From: Ruminococcus sp.
GTDB taxonomy: Bacteria > Bacillota_A > Clostridia > Oscillospirales > Ruminococcaceae
DNA length: 64,000 nucleotides
Reading direction: 5' to 3'
Assembly: GCA_017480485.1 (NCBI GenBank)
Contig: JAFVAN010000039.1
Location: 24,764-88,763 of the forward strand
The notes beneath the pieces are model-generated. The model was not told where the DNA came from and did not search any database. It saw only the letters and a program-made list of their open reading frames with translations. This document shows positions 17,230 through 24,640 of this stretch, piece by piece; position 1 is the first letter of the stretch; every line of letters begins with the position of its first letter. Made by a program: the position numbers and the translations under genes.

Positions 17230-18432
17230 TTATTCGCCGAACATCTCCTTAGAGAGCCTGCCGATGATCTCGAGGCCCTTTACGATATTTGCGTCCGTGG
17301 GGGTCGAGAAATTAAGTCTAATTGAGCGACACTCCTCGTTGTCATATACCGAGAAGGCCGAGCCGGGAACGATGGCCACCTTGTAGTCCTTTACGGCGGT
17401 GGTGCAGAAGTCTATCATCTGCTGGGTGGTAGTCCCCTCGGGGAGAGTGCACCAGATGAACAGGCCGCCCTGGGGCTTGGTGTAGGTTATCTTCGAGGAG
17501 AAGTTTTTCTTTATGCCATCCAGCATAAGGTTGGTCTTGTGCTCATAGACCTTGCGGAGCTTGGCAAGATGCTCGTCCATATCGTACTTTTTGAGGAAGC
17601 GGTAGCAAAGCATCTGGGACCACATAGCGGTGTGAACGTCGGCCACCTGCTTGCAGACAACTATCTTCTGGATGATATCCTTATGGGCGCATACATAGCC
17701 GACTCTTATGCCGGGGGAGAGTATCTTGGAGAATGTACCCGAATAGATGACCATGCCCTCGGTGTCAAGGGTCTTGATGCACTTGATGTCCTCGCCGGCA
17801 AAGCGCAGGTCGCCGTAGGGATTGTCCTCGAGGATAACTGCGCCGTACTTTTTGCAGAGCTCAAAGGCCTGCACGCGCTTCTCCCAGGACATTGTGATGC
17901 TGGTGGGGTTCTGGAAGTTGGGGATAAGGTAAACGAGCTTAACTCTGCCTGTTTTAAGCTTTTCTTCGAGGCCTGCGATATTGATGCCGTCCTCCTCAAG
18001 GGGCACGCCCTGAAGGTCAACGTGATAGGACTTGAAGGCGTTAAGGGAGCCGATGAAGCAGGGAGACTCGGTAACAAGCATATCCCCCTCGTTGCAGAGG
18101 ACCTTGGCGGAGAGCTCGTTGGCCTGCTGTGCGCCGCTGGTGATTATAACATCGTCATACTCGGGGTTATAGACGCCCTTCTTGGCAAGAAGATTCTTGA
18201 CCTCCTCCCGCAGGGGGGCATAGCCCTCGGTAACGCCATACTGGAAAGCGATGCCGGGCTCCTCGGCAAGTATCTGGGCCGAAAGCTCCTCCAGCTCCTT
18301 TGCGGGCAGGGCCTCGGGTGCAGGAGAGCCCGCCGCCAGTGAGATGACCTCGGGATCTGCCGAATATTTAAGTATCTCTCTTATCTGCGAAGCCTGCAGA
18401 TGAGCGACCTTTTCCGAAAACTTGAATTCCAT
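17230..18432 (-). CDS. PLP-dependent aminotransferase, class I/II
   Basis: The 400-residue enzyme resembles 2-aminoadipate/aromatic aminotransferases of the LysN group. It has the substrate loop ISLAAGSPAPEALP, YGVTEGYAPLREEV near residue 83, the TSGAQQANEL cofactor segment, NFQNPTSITMS near residue 170, and the Schiff-base lysine in SGTFSKILSPGIRVGY near residue 235. The ATG at 18432 is preferred to an upstream TTG because AAAGGAC is well spaced for it. The substrate cannot be read from the sequence. A good sigma-A promoter lies upstream; the permease gene follows 27 bases downstream and is probably co-transcribed. Confidence 0.88.
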   Translation of the reverse strand: MEFKFSEKVAHLQASQIREILKYSADPEVISLAAGSPAPEALPAKELEELSAQILAEEPGIAFQYGVTEGYAPLREEVKNLLAKKGVYNPEYDDVIITSGAQQANELSAKVLCNEGDMLVTESPCFIGSLNAFKSYHVDLQGVPLEEDGINIAGLEEKLKTGRVKLVYLIPNFQNPTSITMSWEKRVQAFELCKKYGAVILEDNPYGDLRFAGEDIKCIKTLDTEGMVIYSGTFSKILSPGIRVGYVCAHKDIIQKIVVCKQVADVHTAMWSQMLCYRFLKKYDMDEHLAKLRKVYEHKTNLMLDGIKKNFSSKITYTKPQGGLFIWCTLPEGTTTQQMIDFCTTAVKDYKVAIVPGSAFSVYDNEECRSIRLNFSTPTDANIVKGLEIIGRLSKEMFGE

Positions 18433-18470
18433 ATAAAACAGTCCTTTCAAATAAAAATCAATACATATTG

Positions 18471-18499
18471 ATTATAACACAGACAGGACTAAAAATCAA
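18471..18499 (-). promoter_or_regulatory. Sigma-A promoter of the aminotransferase
   Basis: On the minus strand TTGATT and TATAAT are 17 bases apart, about 38 bases before the ATG. It is divergent from the mgtE promoter. Confidence 0.8.
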
Positions 18500-18546
18500 T
18501 ACTTTTTAAAAGAAGGATATGAGAGTGAAAAAAAGGGGCAATAATA

Positions 18547-18575
18547 TTGACAAAGGAGCCAAAAAGTAGTAAAAT
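18547..18575 (+). promoter_or_regulatory. Sigma-A promoter of mgtE
   Basis: TTGACA and TAAAAT are 17 bases apart, placing the transcript start near 18582 and leaving a leader of about 180 bases. Confidence 0.82.
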
Positions 18576-18581
18576 TATATT

Positions 18582-18761
18582 GTACGTGCTTAGTATAGCG
18601 CGGCGCTTTAGATGAATAAAAAAGGTGGTGAAGATACAAGTGGACGACGTAGGCGGTAATAATAAGATCGCTCCCCGAATACCTATGCGGCTTGCCGCTT
18701 GTATTTGCTGCGCCTGACGCAGGGGCGATCGGTACCCAATTACAATGAACGGGGGATACTG
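18582..18761 (+). promoter_or_regulatory. Structured mgtE leader
   Basis: The 180-base leader can fold into a three-way junction between 18666 and 18730: GATCGC-T-CCCC pairs with GGGGCGATC, enclosing AATAC/GTATT topped by GCGG/CCGC, and TGCG/CGCA. It lies where Mg2+-sensing leaders occur, but I could not match it to the M-box or yybP-ykoY consensus. No terminator is evident; AACGGGGGA is the ribosome site. Confidence 0.45.
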
Positions 18762-20147
18762 ATGCTTTATGACACCATAATCAGGCTCCTTGAAAAGCGA
18801 AATTTCAAGGTGATAAAAGAGATATTCGAGAACATGAACGAGGCCGATATCGCCGACCTCTTCGGGAACTTCCACGACAACGACGACGTTGACAAGAAGG
18901 ACTTCCCTATCCTTTTCCGACTGCTGCCAAAGGACGCGGCGGCCGATGTTTTTGCGTATATGGACACCGATATGCAGGAGATGCTCATAAACTCCTTCAC
19001 TGATAAGGAGCTTGCAGAGATCATCGACGACCTGTTCATCGACGATACCGTTGATATCGTTGAGGAGATGCCCGCAAACGTTGTCTCGCGAATACTGAAG
19101 GCCGCAGACAGCGAGACCCGCAAGCAGATAAACCAGATACTGAAATATCCCAAGGACAGCGCGGGGTCAATAATGACCACCGAGTATGTTTACCTCAACA
19201 AGGACATGACCGTAAACGAAGCCATTGCCAAGATAAGGCAGGTGGGCGTTGTCAAGGAAACGGTCTACACCCTGTATGTTACGGAGAACAGGCGCCTTAT
19301 CGGTGTGCTCTCTGTGCTGGATATACTCACTGCCGACGACGACGACAGGATCGAGGACATAATGGAGACCAACGTTATCACCGTTGACACCCTCGAGGAC
19401 CGAGAGCTCGTTGCCCAGCAATTTGAAAAATACGACTTCCTTGCCCTGCCTGTTGTGGACAAGGAGCAGCGCATTGTCGGTATCGTCACCTTCGACGACG
19501 CTATGGACGTTATGCGGGAGGAGAACACAGAGGACTTCTCTCACATGGCAGGTATGGCGCCCATCGAGGACAGCTATTTCAAGACCTCGGTGTTTTCTCA
19601 CGCCAGAAACCGTATTGCCTGGCTGCTGGTGCTGATGCTCTCGGCGACGCTGACGGGCGCTATAATAACAAAATACGAATCGGCCTTTGCGGCGGTGCCG
19701 CTGCTGGTGTCCTTTATCCCGATGCTTACGGGAACAGGCGGTAACTGCGGCAGCCAGACCTCTACAATGATAATCCGCGGGATGTCCTTGGGCGAGATAA
19801 ACCTGAAGGACTGGATAAAGGTGGCCTTCAAGGAATTCCGCATAGCTCTGATAGTAAGCGTTATCCTGGCCCTGGTCAACGGCATAAGGATCTATGTGAC
19901 CTACGCCTTCATCTCTCCGGGGATGATAGAAAGCCCCTTAAAGCTGGCGGTGACGGTGAGTCTGGCAATAATCTCGACGGTAATAATGTCAAAGCTCATC
20001 GGCTGTATGCTGCCTATGCTGGCAAAGCGCCTGCACCTTGACCCCGCCCTGATGGCGGCCCCCCTTATCTCTACCATCGTTGACACCTGCACGACCCTCG
20101 TGTTCTTCAACATAGCAATGGTGATATTCGACATCCACGCAATGTAG
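18762..20147 (+). CDS. mgtE: Magnesium transporter MgtE
   Basis: MgtE is a dimeric Mg2+ channel gated by its cytoplasmic domains. The 461-residue protein has the helical N domain (about residues 1-130, including MNEADIADLF), two CBS domains (about 145-265), a linking helix, and five membrane helices from about residue 290. The pore region LTGTGGNCGSQTSTMIIRGM-type segment is present near residue 325. GGGGGA lies 8 bases before the ATG. It is followed 19 bases later by a DUF4261-type gene. The long leader suggests regulation at RNA level. Confidence 0.95.
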   Translation: MLYDTIIRLLEKRNFKVIKEIFENMNEADIADLFGNFHDNDDVDKKDFPILFRLLPKDAAADVFAYMDTDMQEMLINSFTDKELAEIIDDLFIDDTVDIVEEMPANVVSRILKAADSETRKQINQILKYPKDSAGSIMTTEYVYLNKDMTVNEAIAKIRQVGVVKETVYTLYVTENRRLIGVLSVLDILTADDDDRIEDIMETNVITVDTLEDRELVAQQFEKYDFLALPVVDKEQRIVGIVTFDDAMDVMREENTEDFSHMAGMAPIEDSYFKTSVFSHARNRIAWLLVLMLSATLTGAIITKYESAFAAVPLLVSFIPMLTGTGGNCGSQTSTMIIRGMSLGEINLKDWIKVAFKEFRIALIVSVILALVNGIRIYVTYAFISPGMIESPLKLAVTVSLAIISTVIMSKLIGCMLPMLAKRLHLDPALMAAPLISTIVDTCTTLVFFNIAMVIFDIHAM

Positions 20148-20166
20148 ACGACTTTAAGGAGGCACT

Positions 20167-21045
20167 ATGGCTGAGCTTACTCAAGACCTTTCACAGCAGC
20201 AGGAGCAGGGGCTCGTATTTATGATGCGGCTGCTTTTCGACAAAGAGACTGCCCTTCCCGACAGGGAGATCGTTCAGGAGGTCATGCAGAAGCATCTGGG
20301 AGACGTAGATATTTTCTCCTGCGACAGCGAGATGATCGGCCTTGCAGCCAAGCGGTACGAGGTTGAGTTCAAAGAGGGAAAAGCCCCGCCGATGCTTATG
20401 ATAACCTCCTGCTTTGAGAACGATAATTCGTTCCTTGGGCCGCTGGAGCGCTCGCAGATGTGGGACTGTCCCGAAAGCGAGGAGCTGCTTGACAGCTGCC
20501 GCTGGTCCATCGCCGCCAGCGATATGCTTGCAGGGGCCCTTGACACCCTTGACCGCGCAGAGCTGGAAATGGACTATATGGAGGCTCTGGCCGAGCTGTT
20601 CCCCGAATGCCGCGGCTTCTACTTTGCAAGCTCGGGCAAGCTGTTTACAGCGGAGGCCATCCGCTCCCACAGCATCCCCCGAGAGGACAGATTTATATAT
20701 TTCGCCGTGAACGTGCGCTTTTTCAACATTGAAGGCACGGAGGATATGCTCGTGGATTCCTTGGGTATGAATATACTTTTCATGCCCGACCTGCAATACC
20801 ATTTCCACGGCACCGACCCGAATTTTGTGGTGAACCACGCCTATAACGTGCTGTCATATCTTATGAAAAACGACTGCCCCATCGAAACGGGCCACACGGT
20901 CGATGGCTTTGGACGCGACGGAAGGATGACGCCCGATATCCAGTGGGTCTGCCGCTACGAGGACGCCCTTATCCAGCCCGCGCGGCCTGTTATTGACATT
21001 GAAGCAGGCGAATACGCCTCGGGCGGACGAAATTACGAAGAATGA
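20167..21045 (+). CDS. DUF4261-type protein
   Basis: The 292-residue soluble protein has no signal or membrane segment. Features that fit DUF4261 are the LMITSCFEND stretch in the middle of the N-terminal half, the SKL-rich helical centre, and a C-terminal part with DLQYHFHGTDPNFVVNHAYNV and a Gly-His-Thr-Val-Asp-Gly turn. A second gene with the same type of C-terminus lies at 23851. Function is unknown. AAGGAGG precedes the ATG and the gene follows mgtE closely, so it is probably read from the mgtE promoter. A strong terminator follows. Confidence 0.7.
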   Translation: MAELTQDLSQQQEQGLVFMMRLLFDKETALPDREIVQEVMQKHLGDVDIFSCDSEMIGLAAKRYEVEFKEGKAPPMLMITSCFENDNSFLGPLERSQMWDCPESEELLDSCRWSIAASDMLAGALDTLDRAELEMDYMEALAELFPECRGFYFASSGKLFTAEAIRSHSIPREDRFIYFAVNVRFFNIEGTEDMLVDSLGMNILFMPDLQYHFHGTDPNFVVNHAYNVLSYLMKNDCPIETGHTVDGFGRDGRMTPDIQWVCRYEDALIQPARPVIDIEAGEYASGGRNYEE

Positions 21046-21057
21046 AACTATAAAGCA

Positions 21058-21087
21058 AAAGTCTCCCTCTGAGGGAGACTTTTTTTA
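21058..21087. terminator. Bidirectional terminator
   Basis: AAAGTCTCCC pairs with GGGAGACTTT across a TCTGA loop and ends in a T run. It lies between the convergent DUF4261-type and CPCC genes, overlapping the last codon of the latter. Confidence 0.88.
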
Positions 21088-21288
21088 AGCCTGATATTCC
21101 TTCGGTTCACAGCGGCCGAAGGCCTTGAAATTCTCCCGAGCCTGAGAAAGGCTCACGGAGTTTGCGCCCGTCTCGTCGGGAAAGCGCTCCTGAAAGGGGT
21201 CCTGCTCCCAGCCGCAGAGGGGGCAGATGTCGTATTTTTCGGCTATAGTGCGGGCGCCGCAGCAGGCGCATTTTTTGTTCTCGGTCAT
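21085..21288 (-). CDS. Cysteine-rich CPCC-family protein
   Basis: This 67-residue protein has a C-x2-C pair (CACC, residues 7-10) and a second CPLC pair near residue 22, followed by GWEQDPFQ and the SLSQARENFKAFG segment. This is the layout of the CPCC family of small cysteine-rich proteins, probably one zinc knuckle plus a helix. TAGGAGG precedes the ATG. It lies 9 bases downstream of the Thr-linker membrane protein gene, so the two are likely one operon. Members of the family often sit beside polymorphic toxin and immunity genes, but a role here is inference. Confidence 0.75.
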   Translation of the reverse strand: MTENKKCACCGARTIAEKYDICPLCGWEQDPFQERFPDETGANSVSLSQARENFKAFGRCEPKEYQA

Positions 21289-21297
21289 AGCTGCCTC

Positions 21298-21864
21298 CTA
21301 CTGCCTGTCATAGTAGGCCTTACCTGCGGAGGGTATGAAGAAGGTACGTATGTAGCCGTCGGTGGAGAGCACAAGGAAATATCCCGTCTCGGTGTCAAAG
21401 AATACATCGTCGCCGTCCTCGGCCTCTATCTTGTGGAGGATGGTATCGGAATCGGAATTCAGCAGATCGTTGGCCAGCTGCAGATACTCCTCCTGAGTGA
21501 TATCCCCGAACTCGGCGCCGTGCTTTTTGTAGTGATCGTCATAAAGCTTCTTCGTGCGGAAGGAATACTCTATGTAGTCGTCGGGTGGCTCTGTTTCCTG
21601 CGGTGTTGTCGTTGTAGTGGTCGTCGTTGTGGTCGTTATTGTGGTAGTCGTTGTAACGGCCTCGGTTATATCGCCCTCGGGAGCGGGGCTCTCATCGGGG
21701 GCAGCTGTGTCAGTGGCGCTGAAAACCGAAAGCGCAGGCTGAGAGCTGTCGGCCTCATCGGTGCTGCCGTCCGAGCCGAGGCTCACGGCAAAGACCACCA
21801 CCGCAGCCAGCACCGCGATCACCGCCGACAGTATAATAAGCTTATTCTTGTCAAGTCCTTTCAT
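21298..21864 (-). CDS. Membrane-anchored protein with poly-Thr linker and BECR-nuclease-like domain
   Basis: The 188-residue protein has a short basic N-terminus, one membrane helix (about residues 9-29), a Ser/Pro/Glu region, a poly-Thr linker (about 71-87), and a compact C-terminal domain (about 100-188). That domain has Lys-x4-Asp-His-x3-His-x2-Glu-Phe-Gly near residues 105-120, an EEYLQLA helix, and a C-terminal Gly-Tyr-Ile-Arg-Thr-Phe-Phe strand. This pattern recalls Barnase/EndoU/ColicinE5/RelE-like domains found in phage and polymorphic toxin proteins. The assignment is tentative. GAGGTGAC precedes the start. Confidence 0.7.
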   Translation of the reverse strand: MKGLDKNKLIILSAVIAVLAAVVVFAVSLGSDGSTDEADSSQPALSVFSATDTAAPDESPAPEGDITEAVTTTTTITTTTTTTTTTTPQETEPPDDYIEYSFRTKKLYDDHYKKHGAEFGDITQEEYLQLANDLLNSDSDTILHKIEAEDGDDVFFDTETGYFLVLSTDGYIRTFFIPSAGKAYYDRQ

Positions 21865-21878
21865 ATGTCACCTCAAAA

Positions 21879-21979
21879 AAAGAATAATGAATAATGAAGG
21901 CATACGAGTACAGACGATCCTTAAATCATCGCCGCAGGCGATACCATAATTATTCATTATTCACTATTCGTTATTCTTT
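21879..21979. repeat. Short inverted-repeat element, 101 bp
   Basis: The 20-base left end (21879-21898) and the reverse complement of the right end (21960-21979) agree at 18 of 20 positions, consensus AAAGAATAAYGAATARTGAA. The centre holds a CGCC-GCA-GGCG hairpin. It is A/T-rich, unlike the flanking genes, and separates two minus-strand genes. It could be a small MITE or simply a terminator-like hairpin; no target duplication is clear. Confidence 0.5.
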
Positions 21980-21988
21980 ATTCATTTT

Positions 21989-22768
21989 TCAGCCGATCTG
22001 GTTGTAGTTAGCAGAAAGCACGTTCATGGCTGTGCAGAGCTTGTGGAAGAAAATGATCGGGCAAACTATGGTGAAGGACAGCAGGAAACCGAAGATCCAG
22101 AAATCTCCCGCACCGAAGCTGTAGGTCTGGCCGCGTCTGCCAAGCTCGTTGCCGATCCTCGAGCAGAGGTTGTGCATCCAAACAAGATAACCGATACCAA
22201 GGGTAAGAGGCCCTACAATGAAGAACAGCAGGCAGAAGTGCATTGTCTTTTTACCGTCGTATCTCTGAGCAATGGTATTGATATCAGTTGAAATACCGGA
22301 CCAGAAGATCAGAGTGTAGATACCGAAGGTGATAAGAGAAAGAAGAAAGCATTTCAGCACGCCTCTGCTGGTGCTGAGCTGTGCTACGGGCTGAGCATAT
22401 ACAGGCTGTACATAAACGGGAGCGCCGGGCTGGGCGTAGCCGTAGCCCGCTGCCATGTTGGGGGCATAAGCAGGCTGAGCAGCCATGTTTGGGTCATATG
22501 CGGGCTGTGCGGCCATGTTGGGATCGTAAGCAGGCATAGGCGCGGGAGTCGGTGCGGGGTCGGAATATGCGTAAACAGTCTGCATCATCGGCATTTCTCC
22601 GGGCTGTGCAGGTGCTGCGGCAGCAGGCATCTCGGGTGCAGGCACAGCTGCGGGCATCTCGGGTGCGGGAGCAGGTGCAGCGGAAACAGCGGAAAGGTTC
22701 TGACCGCAGCTGCCGCAGAACATAGCGGCGTCGTTCAGCTCGCGTCCGCAAGAGGGACAAATCTTCAT
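21989..22768 (-). CDS. Zinc-ribbon DUF4234 membrane protein
   Basis: The 259-residue protein begins with a zinc ribbon (CPSC and CGSC, residues 4-21). A long Pro/Ala/Tyr-rich region follows (about 25-130) with imperfect repeats of the unit YDPNMAAQPA. Then come four hydrophobic segments in a DUF4234-type domain (about 135-255) containing FGIYTLIFW and WMHNLCSRIGNE. The ribosome site TTAGGAGG and a consensus-like promoter are upstream. Function is unknown; the layout suggests a membrane protein with a cytoplasmic zinc-binding head. Confidence 0.82.
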   Translation of the reverse strand: MKICPSCGRELNDAAMFCGSCGQNLSAVSAAPAPAPEMPAAVPAPEMPAAAAPAQPGEMPMMQTVYAYSDPAPTPAPMPAYDPNMAAQPAYDPNMAAQPAYAPNMAAGYGYAQPGAPVYVQPVYAQPVAQLSTSRGVLKCFLLSLITFGIYTLIFWSGISTDINTIAQRYDGKKTMHFCLLFFIVGPLTLGIGYLVWMHNLCSRIGNELGRRGQTYSFGAGDFWIFGFLLSFTIVCPIIFFHKLCTAMNVLSANYNQIG

Positions 22769-22824
22769 AAATAATCCTCCTAATCATATAAAATGGTAAT
22801 TTGCCAAATTATCTTACAATTAAA

Positions 22825-22853
22825 AGTATATCACTATATTCCGACATTGTCAA
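22825..22853 (-). promoter_or_regulatory. Sigma-A promoter of the DUF4234 gene
   Basis: On the minus strand TTGACA and TATACT are separated by 17 bases, about 55 bases before the ATG. Confidence 0.8.
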
Positions 22854-22953
22854 TGATTTTTTTATAATGATATAAACTTTTGTATTAGGCACAAAAAGCA
22901 AAGCAGTTGACATATTACACAAAAATAGGACGCCGAATTTGTGAAAGTAGTTC

Positions 22954-22982
22954 TTGAAATGTGACGGATCATATGTTATAAT
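22954..22982 (+). promoter_or_regulatory. Sigma-A promoter of the phosphoribosyltransferase-like gene
   Basis: TTGAAA and TATAAT are 17 bases apart, about 38 bases before the ATG at 23021. Confidence 0.82.
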
Positions 22983-23020
22983 ATTAAGGTAATATTTATT
23001 CTTATACTGGAGGTATCTAT

Positions 23021-23650
23021 ATGGAAAACAGGATACAGACGATCACAAACAGCAAAAACAGCCGCATCAAGATCGGTATAATCCCAGGGCATTTTGCAAC
23101 TAACCATTCTCATGTTAATTATTATGTTGACATGACATCCATAAAGACAAGCCACAAGATGGCTAACGAGGCCGCTAAGGAGCTGGCGGGCACCTACAGC
23201 TCCACCCATATCGACACCATCATCTGCCTTGAGGGCACCGAGATGCTTGGCGCCTTTCTGGCCGAGAGCCTTGCAAGTCAGGGCATCAACAACGGCTCAG
23301 ATATTGCGGTCGTTACCCCAGAGCTGAACATGAACAACCAGATGATCTTCCGGGACAACACCCAGAAGCAGATCTGGGGCAAGCAGGTGCTGCTGCTGAT
23401 ATCCTCTGCCTCTACAGGCAAGAGCATCGTCCGCGCCGTTGACTGCCTTAAATACTACAACGGCAGCCTGGCAGCCATCGCAGCTATCTTCTCGGCTATC
23501 AAGGAGTCCCACAACATCCCCGTTCACGCTATATTCTACTCCGATGACCTGCCGAAATATGACAGCTACAGCTCCACAAACTGCCCGATGTGTGCTGACG
23601 GCAGAAAGGTAGACGCGCTCATCAACAGCTTCGGCTATTCAAAGATCTGA
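23021..23650 (+). CDS. Phosphoribosyltransferase-like protein, degenerate PRPP loop
   Basis: The 209-residue protein has the overall layout of type I phosphoribosyltransferases of the orotate group: an N-terminal hood, a Rossmann-like core with ICLEGTEMLGAFLAE, and a strand-loop VLLLISSASTGKSI (about residues 124-137) at the PRPP loop. In active enzymes that strand ends in two acidic residues (VDDVxTTG); here they are replaced by Ser-Ser. A C-P-M-C pair sits near the C-terminus. It may bind a nucleotide without catalysing transfer, or use another chemistry. CTGGAGG precedes the ATG; a strong terminator follows. Confidence 0.72.
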   Translation: MENRIQTITNSKNSRIKIGIIPGHFATNHSHVNYYVDMTSIKTSHKMANEAAKELAGTYSSTHIDTIICLEGTEMLGAFLAESLASQGINNGSDIAVVTPELNMNNQMIFRDNTQKQIWGKQVLLLISSASTGKSIVRAVDCLKYYNGSLAAIAAIFSAIKESHNIPVHAIFYSDDLPKYDSYSSTNCPMCADGRKVDALINSFGYSKI

Positions 23651-23670
23651 TACTGACACAAGACTGTATG

Positions 23671-23715
23671 AAGGGATATTCCGCCCCGAACAGGGTGGAG
23701 CATCCCTTTATTTCT
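23671..23715 (+). terminator. Terminator after the phosphoribosyltransferase-like gene
   Basis: AAGGGAT...TCC.CCC pairs with GGG.GGA..ATCCCTT around a CGAACA loop (23671-23709) and is followed by TTATTTCTCC. Confidence 0.8.
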
Positions 23716-23718
23716 CCT

Positions 23719-23823
23719 CACCGAGCAGCTGCGCGGCTTGGTGAAATGCCTGAAAATCATACTCCCCTGTTGGGGAGCACGCTTTTCAGGCGTGACTTCT
23801 GTATAGAGGTCCTATTTTTATTT
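23719..23823 (+). promoter_or_regulatory. Array of three hairpins upstream of the DUF4261-birA pair
   Basis: Successive stems are CACCGAG/CTTGGTG (23719-23743), GCCTGAAAA/TTTTCAGGC enclosing CTCCCC/GGGGAG (23748-23791), and GACTTCT/AGAGGTC (23794-23811) followed by CTATTTTTATTT. The last could terminate transcription. The order suggests a cis-acting leader RNA, but it matches no riboswitch I know and no clear promoter is visible in front of it. Confidence 0.45.
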
Positions 23824-23850
23824 CAAAAGAAAACGAAAGGAACAAACACC

Positions 23851-24639
23851 ATGGCAGAGAACGAAAACAAGCAAGAAACTGAACAGACCGAAAGCAAGGG
23901 CTCGGCGGCGCTGGGCTTTGCGCTCTATAAGGACGCCAACTTTGACTGGCCAAGGTTTCGCCACTACCTCAAGGAGGACTGGGGTATCGAGTTCCAGGAG
24001 GAGCCCAAGGACGGCGCAACAGTTTTCCGCGTAGGAGATCAGATGGCCGCCTGCTCACTTATGCCTATGCCCGTACCCGAGCACGAGGCCGAGGAGTGCG
24101 CCAAAAACAATGTGCTTTGGGAGCACGCAGAGCAGGAGGTCGCCAAGCACAGCGCCCATCTGCTGCTGGCTGTCATGGATCACGGCCAGCCCCTTGAACA
24201 GGCCCTGCTGCTCTGCAAGCTGGCAAGCTCGGCAATGAAGCTCAAAAACGCCATCGGCTTCTATCACAATCCTACTGTTTACGAAAAGGACTTCTACGTA
24301 CAGAACGCCAAGGTCATGAAGGATGACGAGCTGCCCATGCCCATACTCATCTACACCCATATGTATCTCTCACAAGCGGCACAGGGCAGCGTGCTCAATG
24401 GCTTTACCTACGGCCTCAGGCGCTTTGGCAAGGAGGAGATCGAGATACTGGAGACCTCTGCACAGCCTCAGGAGCTTTTCGGCTTCCTGATGTCCATCGC
24501 GGAATACACCCTGACATCTGACGAGGAGCTGAAGGACGGCGACACTATCGGCTTCACTGAGGACGAGAAGCTGCCTATAAAGCTTTCCGACGCCGTTAAC
24601 TTTACGGGACAGAGCCTGAAAATAGGCTTTATGAACTGA
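23851..24639 (+). CDS. DUF4261 domain protein
   Basis: The 262-residue protein starts at MAENENK with GAAAGGAAC upstream. After a Glu/Lys-rich tail the domain begins at LGFALYKDANFDW. Family-like features are GDQMAACSLMPMPVP, a helical segment with AIGFYHNPTVYEKDFYV, and the C-terminal EIEILETSAQPQELFGFL followed by LKDGDTIGF. No catalytic motif or membrane segment is visible. It ends one base before birA. Function is unknown. Confidence 0.78.
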   Translation: MAENENKQETEQTESKGSAALGFALYKDANFDWPRFRHYLKEDWGIEFQEEPKDGATVFRVGDQMAACSLMPMPVPEHEAEECAKNNVLWEHAEQEVAKHSAHLLLAVMDHGQPLEQALLLCKLASSAMKLKNAIGFYHNPTVYEKDFYVQNAKVMKDDELPMPILIYTHMYLSQAAQGSVLNGFTYGLRRFGKEEIEILETSAQPQELFGFLMSIAEYTLTSDEELKDGDTIGFTEDEKLPIKLSDAVNFTGQSLKIGFMN

Positions 24640-24640
24640 G

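Noticed and set aside
18582..18761. M-box or yybP-ykoY riboswitch upstream of mgtE
   Set aside because: The conserved opening and core sequences of those classes could not be found, so only a generic structured leader is reported.
22043..22291. Plus-strand small frame inside the DUF4234 gene
   Set aside because: No ribosome site; opposite a gene with zinc-ribbon and membrane features.
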